Source: Stereum hirsutum FP-91666 SS1 (lineage: Eukaryota > Basidiomycota > Agaricomycetes > Russulales > Stereaceae). From it: a stretch of 64,000 nt of DNA. This document shows, piece by piece, positions 25,579 to 37,583 of the stretch. A program made the translations under genes and the position numbers. The notes under the pieces were generated by a model that worked only from the letters and a program-made list of their open reading frames with translations, was not told where the DNA came from and made no database searches. The first letter of the stretch is position 1, and every line of letters starts with the position of its first letter. The stretch covers positions 695,388-759,387 of the forward strand of contig NW_006763134.1 in the NCBI RefSeq assembly GCF_000264905.1, in the 5' to 3' direction.

Positions 25579-28411
25579 CTAGGAACTCACCTGAGTAGGA
25601 TGATAGGAACAATTCACGGCGAAGTCCTGACCATGCTCCCCATCCACCTCCATTCCTCTCGGAACACTCTCTTCCTCATCAGCACTCTCCTCATCCTCTC
25701 CGTCCCTCACAACCCTCATCCCGAACCCAACGCTCCAGTCATACTCGCCCATCCCACAATATGTTCCACACTCCTCCCTCGTCATCTTCTCTGCATACTG
25801 TCCGCCAGTCTTCAACCACTCCGCATTACTCCATCCCGCCAGACTCTTGGGAATCCATGCCGTCGCCGTTGCAGTGACCGTCAACACACCCTCAAGCTCG
25901 CCATTCTCCCCATTCGACACACCACTCCTCCGCTTCAAATCCTCATCCGACCGACTTCGACTCCTCATCCGCATCCGCGTACTCGCAGACGTCCTCCCCA
26001 ACAACGTCCCTACGGACCCTGTGCGAGTCCGAGTCGACCTCGACGTCCCAAACAACTTCCCAAAATGATGACCCGCATCCCTCACATTCTTCACCACCCC
26101 AAACGGGCTCGGCCACTGGCTCAAAGGCGGGAAATTCGAGGCGGCAGACGGAGACTCGGGATCATTTTGCTCCGACTTGAGCGCTGGGAGGCCGTGCTTG
26201 GAATCGGAGGCGGAAGTGGAGGTGGCGAGACGAGAGATCATCGGTGATGGGGATGAAGAGCCGGTTCGGATCGTCAGAGGCGAGGTCAACAACGTCCGTT
26301 TCCGCGTCCTCAACGGAGGACCCTCGATCGCTCTCGGCGGTGATGAGGCAGTTTCGGTGGCAAAAGGTGACGCGACGTCGTCTTCGTCCTCCATCGACAA
26401 TCCAGGCGAGCCAGAGATCTCCTTCGACTTGGACCTGAACAGAGCAGAGAATGCATCTGTCTTGCAGTTCTTGCGCGGTATCGGCGTCGTCTCTGGGAAA
26501 TCTGGCAGTCCGTGCGTGCGTAGGTGACGCTTCGCGTTCGAACGCACAGCGAACGATTTATCGCATCCGTCGACCGGGCACTCGAACGCTGTAAGCAAGC
26601 GAATAACGGCGTCAGTTATGTTCGCTTGATAGACGGTTGTTCATGCGGAGTTCAGACACCTACGTTTAGCTCCAGTATGCGTGTTCATATGCGTGTCCCT
26701 CCCGCTCGGCCTCGGGAATGTCTTTTTGCAGAAATAACATTGATGCATCTTCGGCGGCTTCTTCAGCATCCCACGTCTCTTCCGACTGATCAAGTCCATC
26801 GCCGTCAGTGGCATGTCTGAGATACGGGAGGGACCGGGCGCGGGAAGAGCGGGCGAAGGCAGTGACACAACGTCGATCGAGGGACGACGAGAGTGTATTC
26901 CGTTCGAGTCGGACATGACATGGGAATCTGAGTCGGTGTATGTTGAAGCTTGAGCTTGGACCTTGGCCTCGGAGTATGGAGGAATCTCTGGTGAACCGGC
27001 GTCTGAGTGAGAAGATGTATAGAACGAGTCCGAGGAGGCCTGGCTACTCGGAAAGATGAATGGTTGGTCGGACGGGTATGAACTCGAGGCCTGAGTATCC
27101 TGACTGCTGGGAAAGACGAAAGGTTGGTCCAAGGGGTCCGATGACGAGCCGATGTCCGCGGCGGAAGGTGAAGCTTGAGAGACCTGAGATAACGAAGGAG
27201 GAGAAGAAAGTCCTGTTCCGGATACGGCATGAGAAAATCCGAAGTTGGTAGACCCAGGATTAGATATCGGTGACGTCCCCGAGGGTGAGTCCGAGCCGTA
27301 GTTCTGAGGGACAGGGTTGGCACTGATCGTGCAGCCGTTGAGAAGGCTCTGATCTGACGCTGTGACGGAGTTCGAATTTGAAGAGGTGTGGGCGCGTGAG
27401 ATGTCCATGAGATGCGACGTCTGAGACAGAGACGAAGGTGGTGGTTGTGTGGGTGTATCATCGCTAGAGAAAGTGAGGAAAAGAAAGACGAGGTAGTAAG
27501 TATTCAGTCAAAACATACGCAAATGGACGTTGAAAAACAGACCTCATAGACAGAAACTTCGGCGGTGAACGCCTCTGAGGTGTTGGCATAAACAGCTCCG
27601 GTGAGGACGACGCTGGTCCCTCCGTCGACGTCGACGACAAGGCGAAACTCGCGTCATAAGATCCCGATGAGGCAGGGTACGTCGCAGACATCGGCGCCGA
27701 CGACGTCGCAGAGTTGTAGGGGTCGCAGTAGCTCTCAGGCTCCATGGCTGAAGGAAGTGGCGCGGCGTAAGCCCAGTTCGGCATGAATGACGACGGCAAG
27801 TCTAAGGGGGACCACTCGACGGTGGTTGGCGGCTGGTGGAAGTTATGCTGGGCGCACTCGGATGAGTCCGGTACGACGATGCTGAGCTGTGGTCTCTGCG
27901 TAGAAGTCACGGGCGCAGGGAGTTTGCTTGCTGAGAAGAGTACAGAGGCGAGATTATCGAACGTATGAGTGTCTGCGTCAGTCGTCCCCGAGTTATAACT
28001 CGGCGAGGGGCCTGCCACTTCGGCATGCTGGGATGGAGACGCGGCATGCATGGTGTCAAACCATGGCTGAGGATGGAAGAAAGTGTCGGTGGACTGAGAG
28101 TCATGATTAGGAACCGGTTGTGGCGCCGACTGGGTGAAATCCTGGCGTGGCCCGGAAAGCGCCGAGGATGGATGTACGAACGTGTCGTAGTACTCGTAAT
28201 CGGGCTGGATATACGACTCGGAGTTTTGGACCGAGGCATGGTGAGGAGAACGATGACCTTGCTGGGTAGAAGTAGAATCTGGAGGAGACTCAGAAGGAGG
28301 AGAGGATGCCGAAGGAGGCGAAGGATAAACGAGTTCGCCCATGATACTATCGGTGGAGTCCGAATCCTGGGTGGGTGGCGAAACGTATTGCTGGTGGGCG
28401 GTATACTCCAT
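25579..28411 (-). CDS. C2H2 zinc-finger transcription factor
   Basis: Three exons. The first (28411 to about 27540) starts MEYTAHQQYVSPPTQDSDST and is a Ser/Pro/Thr-rich, probably disordered activation region. The second (about 27470-26665) continues this and ends with finger 1: QCYFCKKTFPRPSGRDTHMN then TH, Cys-X2-Cys...His-X3-His. The third (about 26590-25579) opens with finger 2: FECPVDGCDKSFAVRSNAKR then HLRTH, Cys-X4-Cys...His-X3-His. It ends in an acidic Ser-rich tail with stop at 25579. The TGAKR linker joins the fingers, and an intron lies between the two finger exons. Paired C2H2 fingers of this type bind DNA in the nucleus. The large disordered flanks are usual for fungal regulators. 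The target genes are unknown. Confidence 0.85.
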
Positions 28412-31400
28412 GGAGGGTATCAACGTTCGGTATCAAGCGTACGTATGAACGTGAGAACGAGTTTCAAAGCGAGCCTAGAGACACAAAAGCCAGAGAGCCG
28501 GGCCAGCGACGTGAATGATGCTTAGTCACAAAAATAGACCAGAAGCACCGAGAAGGATATCTGGCTCGAACTGTGCAAGAGCGTATTCACGACTGCCAGG
28601 TAGACCATCGAAGTGCACTCTCGCCACACAACACTCTCATGAGCTGAGCAGAGGTGACTCGAGTGGGAGAGTGATGGGCCACATGAGAGTTATGACTACA
28701 GTCTAGCACATCCAGATATCGGTACGAGGAGGAGGACGTACTATTGGAGCGGACTGTGAGCTGGAGGCAGGCTAGCCGGAGGCGAAAGGGGAGGGGGAGT
28801 CATTCCTGGAATGTGCGATAGGATTATATACATACCCATCTTCGTTTATGGACACTACTGCCCTCCACGGCGTACCCGGAAAGGAAGGCTGTCGTCAGCA
28901 GGCAGTTCGGGCTCGGGCTCCGGCCAGGCGTGGTATTGTAATCACCAAGGAGCGGCTTTTGACATGGGCATAGGCATCACCACATCGCTCGATCGAGCGT
29001 TCCTTCTCCCTCTTTCGCACAGACGACGCAAATATAACGTCACGTCCATCTCCACGGCAAGCTCTCGTGTGACCGTACCGCGAATAGTATTGCCTTCAAG
29101 CAGCGTGAATGCATAAAAGTAGAGGGATAAAGGTCACCGAAGAGGACTGGCGTTGCGCCACGATGATGATGAACGCCTTTGTGGCGCAACACGGCTCCAA
29201 GTTCGTTCAATGTAGTAACTCGCCTCTCCGGTCCGGACCATGCAGAACCAACACACTGGCGCAGAAGTGCAGACACAATGCAGATCATCTCGAGAAGCAT
29301 CGATCCTGAAGAGGTCCATCACGATCTCTCTGCCACGAACATACATCCGATGTTTCTCAACTCAGTCGAAGACCTGCCACCGGCAATTAATCTCCCAGAT
29401 CGACCCCTCCGGCGTATAGGACGAGGTCGTCGAGGACTTGAAGGTGACAACTCTGCGGGGCTCGTGGAGCAAGTAGTTGATATTGATGAAGGTTGAGTTG
29501 GGGACATTACGCCGCTAGGAGCATACTCCTTCTGTCAGCGGTCGTAACGAGGCTTCTCAGCATGGTGACACAGAGTTTGAGGTTAAAGGCTGCTAGATAT
29601 CCTAGCCTCTGCATGTGCATCATCAAGCCCAAACTCGAAGAAAGTTATGTGTACCCCGTATTTAAGGACTCACCTCTCCACTGGCATGCGGTCCTTGTGT
29701 ACCTCAGGTTCTGAGCGGGCTGGACTTGTAACTCGAATCGAATCAGGCCGTGTCGCCTAGCGTATCACTTCCCTGCCTCGAATGGGAGGAAAGAGAAGCC
29801 AAAGAAAGGTATTCGGCAACCTCGGGGGACATGTGAGCACATTGAACACCGTTGAATGAGGAAAAAGAACTCACAAGCCGACAGCACCACGGTCTCTTCA
29901 ATACTAAAAACAAGGTTGTCGATATTGAAATAATTAAATGGATCTGAAGAAATGAACAAGTTGCTGTTGTCGCTGTCAGCTCCCTGTCGACGTCCAGTTC
30001 AAATCTGCCAATCTAACTCCGGAAAATCTCGCCTTATGGCCCGATATCAGAATCTGAACAGAAACACGGCCCCCGACGCCAGCCTGCGGGTAATTCTGTG
30101 AATGCCTCGGCAGTCACCCGTTGTAGAATGTCGAGATTCGTGGCCAGAAACCACCGTTCCATTCGATTGCCTAAGTACCTCGCCCGAGGGCCCCACAACG
30201 CCCCACCACCTTTGCTTCGATGTCCAACGTCCAACATCCAACGCTCCAATACAGGCCTCTAGTGGCTCCTTTGCGCCAAAACCGTTGATGTATGCATATG
30301 TCTTTCGAGGTACTGTACTTACCAGTCCTCGGGATCACACCGTCACAACAAGGACGGAAAATCTGGGACACGAAGCAGCGTGCGAGTGCATTGCGTCCGT
30401 TATCTCCGCACCTCGGAGCGATAATGAGTTGCTGTTGGAGTGTTCTGTGAGAAGCAAGGGAGAAGTCAGTAAGGAGGCATCAGCTCGCGAGCTTGTTTGA
30501 AGAGCGCAATCGACTGAGTGACTGACTGGAAGGCAGGAATTGCACAACGGCTTGGAAGACGACGCGTTGGGCTTGAAGCTTGAAGCATGATGGGAAAATG
30601 ACGTACGATCGTGGCGGTCACCGGCCAATGTTCACATCGATGATGCTGTGTCAGCGTAAATATACGATGAAGAAGCAAAGTCCGTGATCTAGAGGTCGCA
30701 ATCGCGTCGATGAACCATGATGGTGTCTGTATCTGGACAACGCCACGGCAGGACGCAACACTGAAAGAGAAGCACAACTTCCATGAGCCCAGAAAAAAAC
30801 AGAGAGACAGATCAACCCAGAACGAATCACTATAACCTTTCGGGAAAAGAAAAACACCGTAAGTAAAACCCGTCTGAAATTTGAACCATCGGAAGTCGTC
30901 GTGATCACTGATCTCGAGCTCGTCAGATAGACAAGAGCCATCAGTGCTCAGTAGCATCCGGGATTTGGACTCGGAGCTCGAACACTGACACCGACATGTA
31001 GAATTGATACACCGTGCTCGGCCGCCGGGACCCTCGATTTTTCTTGAGATTCGAGAATTGAGATCAGTCGGGACTGTATTAGATATAGACAGACATGTTG
31101 GATGTTATTGAGAACCGGATATTCGTCCCGACTACTGAGTTGCATTCTGAGGAGAGGCTGAAGATGACCGGTCTAAGTTGAAATGCGACCGAATGAAGCG
31201 CATTCCGGAAGACTTGTGATGGCCTATACAGTAGAAAATAAGGTTGGTCGTCAAGAGATTTGAATGAGAAGTACTGCATATGACACTGACTTGCCTGTGT
31301 TTGCGTGGATCTCCAGCTCGGATGCTGAGTACTTCAGTCTGCTCTTGCCTACTGGTACTATCCTAAGGCAATTGCCATTCTATTTACCAGAGGCAAACCT

Positions 31401-32384
31401 CAGCAAGATCGTGCGAGACAGGTGTGCCCATACGGTGCAGAGTTCAGTAGCCCCGTTCAAAGTTCGTGTTCCGCCGTGACCGTGGGCAGCAGCACAATCA
31501 GCAGTTGAAGGCAAAGGAATCTATTATCGGCGCGTCGGACAGGTCCATCCGAAGTCCTGAATACGATCTACCTATTAGGAGTAAAATTACGTCCTTGAAG
31601 TGGGTGAGCGTCGAAATTGAGTTCAAGTTCTAAACGTTCAAGTTACATAACATTTTGAAGGGTCGAACTCCGAAGGGCCGGTGAAGAAACTGCTTGCCGA
31701 GCGAAAAGATAACAAAACCAAGTTGGACTCACCACCTGTCATCAATCCATCTCTGCTGGTACTGCGTCGGGCTCGTTCTGAATCGACCTCGAGAACGATC
31801 CTGAACAAACACTCGGAGTTTTCGCCGGAGGGTTGGGCCGGAGGGCCGGCAACAGGCGAGCCCGATGAGTTGGCGCACTCATTCAAGCCACCTCACGGTG
31901 TCCTCTCCTCGTCCTCACCTATTTCTGTTTCCACGATTCCTCTCGCTGCGACGACCACTACACTTGTGAGGAATGATCTGGTCAGATACATGTGCGGCAT
32001 ATCATATCATATCATATTATATACACATGTATCATCATAACTGGATGCAATAGAGAACTGGAGAGAGGTACAACAAAGCTAGAATATCGAGACGTTATAT
32101 TACAGAGAGCGATGCAAATGCGACGATGGGAGGGTCGATGTTCCGTAGTATTTGATTGCCGGATGGTGTGTGATGGATAAGGCAAGGCAGCGAGACGGTG
32201 GATAGGTGGTGTCAGTGGAGGAAGAGTGGTAAGCCCGTGAGGTTTGAAGTTTCCAAGTCGAACGAAGTTGCTATCGTTGTTCGGTATTCAAGGCCATTGT
32301 CATCCGGGACCTCTGTATAAGAAGATAGAAAAATAGACCGTCAGATTTCCTGGAGAGATGACATAGAAATGACCTGAAATCCAC
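28412..32384. other. Gene-poor stretch of about 4 kb
   Basis: Both strands carry only short overlapping frames with no recognised domain. The longest are minus 30466-30957 and plus 31681-32040. The stretch lies upstream of the C2H2 factor and downstream of EXO1, so it could include a long regulatory region or 5' UTR for the factor, or noncoding transcripts. A short (ATATC)n run lies near 32000-32016. Confidence 0.5.
32000..32016 (+). repeat. Short (ATATC)n run
   Basis: About three tandem copies of ATATC in the gene-poor stretch downstream of EXO1. Confidence 0.7.
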
Positions 32385-35300
32385 TCACCTGAACCTAGCC
32401 AACTGATCTCTAAACGTAAATGCATCCCCATCCTCATCGCCCTTCAGACTACCACGACTTTGAGCTCTCGAGATAGTCTTAGTCTCCTTGAACGCCAGCG
32501 ACGTCCGACTCGAGCTCTTTCCCTTACCAGCCTGTCCCATACTCATGGACCCGGACACCTTTAACCCCGTAGCCGAAAGTTTCGGCAGGATGGGATCTCT
32601 AGATTTGGACTTCGAAGCAGGTGTAGCCAATTTACCCGAGCTGGTGAGTTTGGTTTGTATGGCGCCGGCGCGACTTTGGGCCTTGAGAGAGGGAGCAGAT
32701 TGGGGACGGATGAGTTTGGATGTGGAAGGTTTGTGCATCCCATTGGGAGTTATGGTCGTCTCGCGGCGGCGAGGTGGAGCCCTGTGTGCCTATATATCAT
32801 CGAGAGGATAATAAATGTAGTCAGCAAGGCGAGTCGAAAACCAGACTATATATAAAGCCTACCATAGGCGTTGCGAACTTGCCACCGCCACCGCCACCAG
32901 CCCCGCCATCATACCCAAACTTCTTACGCCACCCCTGCGCAACCGCATCCTGCCTCTTCTTGAAGTCCTCCAAAACACTCGACTCCACGCCACCATCCAG
33001 CTCCCCCTTCAAATCAATCTCCTCGTCTATCCAGTCGCCGTCCAGCCCGCTCGGAGAGTCCCGGAGTCCAACGCCCAGGTCTTGGCTAGACGAAGCTTGA
33101 CCCTGCCTCTGCCCAAGGCCAAACGACGGAGTGGGGATAGGTATAGGCGTCGAGGGACCCGGCGTCCCAGATGAAGCCGTACTCCCGAAGGAGCACTGTG
33201 GCGCCTCACCGTCTACTACCTCGTCGTCCTCGCCGTCATTAAAAGCCCCTCTCAGGTCTAATCCTCCTTCATCTGGCTTGGGGGTGCTCTTCGTACGGCC
33301 CCCACCTGGCTTTCCCTGACTGAAAACCCCAAAATCCAACGGAACGACTTTCTGCAGCAGTACCCCTCGATGCACATTCGCCTTCGATGAAGTCACTTTC
33401 CCCACATCCGACCTGTCCACCGCAGGACTCGACAAGATATCCGCTCCGCAGAATAAATCGTCTTCTTCCTCTTCCGGCGTTCTCTCCCCATCCTCATCCT
33501 GCTCGTGTGATGAGTTGTGAGGCTGGCTAGGGCGACGAATATATGTGCCCCCGGGTCTCGCAGGCGAAGATAAATCCGGTGTAGACTCCCTCGACCTGCC
33601 CGACGGTCCAGGTGATATATATCCATCTTCTTGCTCCACCGGATCCTCAGGCTCCGGGAATTCCATGTCCATTTCAACATCCGCGCCTGCGTCCGATGGG
33701 CTCGAAGTCGGCGATGATGGGAGATCGTCGTACGTAGAAACATCCTTTGGAGGAGAGGCCGGCGTAGGGACGAAGGAGGAAGTAGAGATGGAGGTTACCG
33801 TGTTCGCTTCAAGATAGCCTGGAGCTGAGTGTCGTGGACGCGAGGGCCCGGATATCGCAGCGGCTGCAAAGAACTTGCTCACAGACGACTTCGGTTTCGA
33901 TTTACCGGGTGAGCGATGAGGGTGATGATGCTGGTGTTGATGTGAGCGTGATGGAGACGAAGGCGTGACAGGACTCGGCGGGATGTTCTCAATCTCCCTG
34001 GCATCTTTCTGTTCTTCCAGGTTCTCCAACTGGTCTGGATGAGATGTTGGTTTCTCCGCGTCTGCGTCCTCCTCATCCTCCCGTTTGGAACGTTTGGCGG
34101 CAACAGATTCGTACATGACCTCTGCGAGGGTGCGTTTTCCGCTCGAGCGCCCTGCGATGACTTTCTTCGTGGGGGCGACCATGGAGATAGGTTCTGTCGT
34201 GCCTTTACGTTTAGTTGGTGACTCAGGCCTCGGACCTATGAGAACAGAAGGGAGGATACTCGTCAGACTATGCTCAGGTGGTCTCACATATCCCACATAA
34301 GAGGTGAGGTCAAGATTAGACGACGAATAAATGCATTGTCAATCAGATATGATGAGATAACATTGTACAGGAACTCGAGACTATGCAAGTAGTCGAATTG
34401 TCAAGATGACCAGGACCCCCACAAAAATGATGACGAGAGCGGAAGTGGGAAGGGAGGGGTATCGTGACGATACTGGAATGGGAGGAGGTTCATGTATAGA
34501 CGAAGACGAACCGAAGAAGTTGAAGATAGATTCGGCCTTGGCCTTCTCGGGCATCTTTCCTTTGGTCTTCGCGGAGCGATTGTGGTCATACGAGTTGTTG
34601 AGAGATTTAAACGCGAGAGGGCTGTATGAGGGATTGATGTCCTCCATGGGCAGACGCGAAATGGGGCAAGCATCCCCTCTTGCTATCCTCTTGGCCAGCT
34701 CTGGTAGGATATCCCTGTGTAAATTGTAGCACTATCAGCGTCCTACGCCCCGAGGATATCCTAAGTGCAGACTCACTCTCCAATATACGCCATATCCTCC
34801 TCACTCCATACGTCCCCCTCCGGTATTTCCGCCAAACACACCAATGCCTCCACAGTGGGATCATAAACCCTCTGATGTAAAAACACCTTCTCTGCCCTCT
34901 TGAACATAGCCTCATATCCCCTGGGGACCTCCTTTTTTCCTTCCAATCTCAACGCCCTGACCACCTTCTCCCACTTTCCGTGTTTTCTCAACAACGTCCA
35001 CGCCGTCTTCAACCCCACACCGGGCACACTCGGCAGATAATCGCATCCGCTCAAGATCGCCATGGCCCGAAACTCGACGTCAGACCAGCCTTGGAGGGAG
35101 AGCCCGTTGGAGAAGGGAGACGTAGCGGTGACGGAGGAGAACTGTGAGCGCGAGATTGAGGTGATTGTTGCGTTGACGGAGTCAAGTTTGAAGTGAACGT
35201 TCTGGCAGCCGAAGACAAGGAGGTCGGAGTCTTCGGTAATTATCCCTTGAACGACACCTTGGCGTTCGAGGTAGGCAAGTTGGGCGTCGGCTTCGTAGGG

Positions 35301-35890
35301 AGCGACGATGTAAGGGACATTCTCGGCTTTCAGAGCCTGTTGACAAGACAGAAGATGTAAGACGCGGCAGTATCCTGTCAGACGTGTCACTTATGTAAGA
35401 GAGGACGGATGGGAAAGGCAGACCTTGATGAGCTGGTAAGCCATCTGAGGGGTGACGTCCACACATTTGGTGTAGAAGTCCCTCGCTTGACTATGTCTCC
35501 CCTGTGCAGCGAGAACATTTCCCCTTTCGAGATTCTCCTGCCTTCGCTGCTGCCTATCAGTCTCCGTACCACGCTTCGCGGGCAAAGGTCCACCGTCGAA
35601 AACGAGATAGGGCGTGATCCCGTAATGCTGAAGTAGTCGAACATTTTTCATAGCATACTCCACATACCTATCAGAACATAAGTGCATAAGACTACCAGGT
35701 CAGATTACGATGGAAATGAAGGAGCTCACTTCGACGTGTTCTTCCCCGTCGCCAATTCCGTCGCGCATGTATACGACCCTCTATGCAACCAAACATACCC
35801 ATCCACCGCCAACGTCTGCCCTTGAAACTCGCTCAAATGTCTCTGCACCTGGATAGACTTGAGCAACGGAAGCAGACCAGAGATACCCAT
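32385..35890 (-). CDS. EXO1: Exonuclease 1 (XPG/Rad2 family 5'-3' exonuclease)
   Basis: The start at 35890 gives the canonical MGISGLLPLLKSI; the N terminus is part of the active site. Next come LAVDGYVWLHRGSY and, after an intron, YVEYAMKNVRLLQHYGI and LVFDGGPLPAKRGTE (N-domain). The I-domain has YIVAPYEADAQLAYLERQG and IITEDSDLLVFGC, with the metal-binding acidic residues present, then the helix-hairpin-helix CDYLPSVPGVGLKTAW. A conserved following region ends near ISRLPMEDINPS. The C-terminal half is long, disordered and basic/acidic (34.24-32.86 kb), as in EXO1 rather than FEN1, and the last exon ends QLARFR with a stop at 32385. EXO1 excises DNA in mismatch repair with MSH2-MSH6 and MLH1, and resects double-strand breaks. 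An intron near 34514-34237 is inferred; if retained, a short hydrophobic tail and a stop at 34381 follow. Confidence 0.93.
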
Positions 35891-36206
35891 AGCGTTTCTG
35901 AATGGCCTGATGCTGAGCTTTCTCGGTTACAGAAAAATCAAGGAAAATTAGGAGTGGTCGTCCAGGTCGAAGAGGTCAAAGGAAGAGAGCAAGACGTTAG
36001 CATGTGTCAGGGGACTGTCCACGAATTATATATGTATGGCGGGCAAGAACAAAAGAGGCGTTGGCGTCGTTCGCAACGACGAGCAGAAAGCGAGTGGACA
36101 CGGAGGCTATATCACACACCAGATCCTTGTGTCGATGGAGACAGGCGAAGATGCAGGTGCGGACGCGACCATGTGCGAGCGCGTTTTCGTTGAACGGTTC
36201 TCACGC
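35891..36206. promoter_or_regulatory. EXO1 upstream region
   Basis: 316 bp between the EXO1 start and the inverted-repeat element. Probably the EXO1 promoter. No specific motif is claimed. Confidence 0.35.
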
Positions 36207-36255
36207 GTACGGTTGCCACAGAGTTCACGGTCTGTTGACGCGCGTCGCGCGTTCG
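36207..36255 (+). repeat. Left terminal inverted repeat
   Basis: 49 nt; pairs with 37119-37167 with one mismatch. Confidence 0.85.
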
Positions 36256-37118
36256 AGCCATTCTCATGCTCGCCAATCCTGTGCCCCTCTGACCGATTTT
36301 CTGAATCATTCTCTGCTGTTATGAAGCCTCATGGGCCATTAGGATGCTCGTGAATGCGTATCCAATGACATCCATCCCTTTTTATGTAGTATAAACCGAC
36401 TTCAGGCTACGAAAACGCACAAAACGCATTCAGCGGGCAAAAAAAGCTAAAAAAAGACATTGCCGGATCCGGGATGCACCCCGGAGGTGGCCCAGCCGCA
36501 ACCCGCCGCATGGGACCCGCCACACCGCTTCAACTTACTCTTCTTCCAAGTACTTGGTGGACTGGTCTCATTGAATTCACTGGGGAAACTATAGGTAGGT
36601 ATGTTATTTGTGATGTGTCTATACCCAGACGTAGCTTCGGATCATCGTATGCACGATCGAAGACACTGTTCTGGTTTGGTCGCGACAATCGAGTTGAACG
36701 CGGCACCTTAGACTCCTACACTCCTCGTAACGAGTAATAGATACAATGGATGGGCCACCTTGCGGGTCTCCTTATATGCACGGTAAATTTTATATAGCAT
36801 ATATATTTCCTGGGCCATTTGATGCGTGGCAGCTTCAGTCCTGGATTTGGGCCACTGGATTGCCACACCACACGAGAGACCGGAGTGGATACCGACGCCG
36901 TCTCGTTTCCGGCCGACCTCCGGGATATCCCGGATTTTTTTGGGGCTGGCCGAAATGCGATTTCGGGCTCCTGTGGTATCGGTTTGTGCTCTACGCAGCA
37001 GATATGAATTATGGAGACCAAATGAGCTATTCAAAGCACTTCTGGGTTCTCCAAAATGTGAAAATCAGCGCAGGAGAGGCACAAATCGAAGTTTGACATG
37101 GTCTGCATTCGAGCAGCG

Positions 37119-37167
37119 CGAACGCGCGACGCGCGTCAACAGACCGTGAACTCTGTGGCAACGGTAC
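37119..37167 (-). repeat. Right terminal inverted repeat
   Basis: 49 nt; reverse complement of 36207-36255 with one mismatch. Confidence 0.85.
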
Positions 37168-37583
37168 ACGCGATGCGCCACCGCGGTTTTGGTTCGTCGA
37201 CGCGACGCGTTTGTTTGTCCCTTGTTTGTCCCTCCTTTCAGGCCTTGGTCTCTGCGACATTCGGTTTTGTAGGTGGTCAAGGTCTACGCATATGACCTAC
37301 ATGTTCTCGCGTGCACGTTGGATTACGACGGAGAGTACTAGTCGGGACAGATCGGAGGGCGAGATCGTATCCTATTAACTTAATAAATGGATATGCATGG
37401 GTATCATCCAGAAAACAAAACGAATCCATGAATGCACAACATAGAAAGTAAAGGGACCAAGAAACGACCGGGGAATAGACGATGACAGTGAAGGAACAAG
37501 AAGATACGACAAAAAAAAACACAAAAGGGAACCATTCCGAGTGACAAAACAACAAACTTCCTCTTCACCGCGACTATCACCCC

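Larger units (their letters stand above)
36207..37167. mobile_element. Probable non-autonomous DNA element with 49 bp terminal inverted repeats
   Basis: The left arm 36207-36255 (GTACGGTTGCCACAGAGTTC...) and right arm 37119-37167 are reverse complements over 49 nt with a single mismatch (position 5). Both are followed outward by ACGC (36203-36206 and 37168-37171), a possible 4 bp target duplication. The inside is about 860 bp with no transposase-like frame. It contains a perfect palindrome TCCGGGATATCCCGGA near 36922 and a related TCCGGGATGCACCCCGGA near 36469. It lies between the EXO1 promoter and the 3' end of the GH16 gene. The size and structure fit a MITE-like element. No family was recognised. 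Confidence 0.6.
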
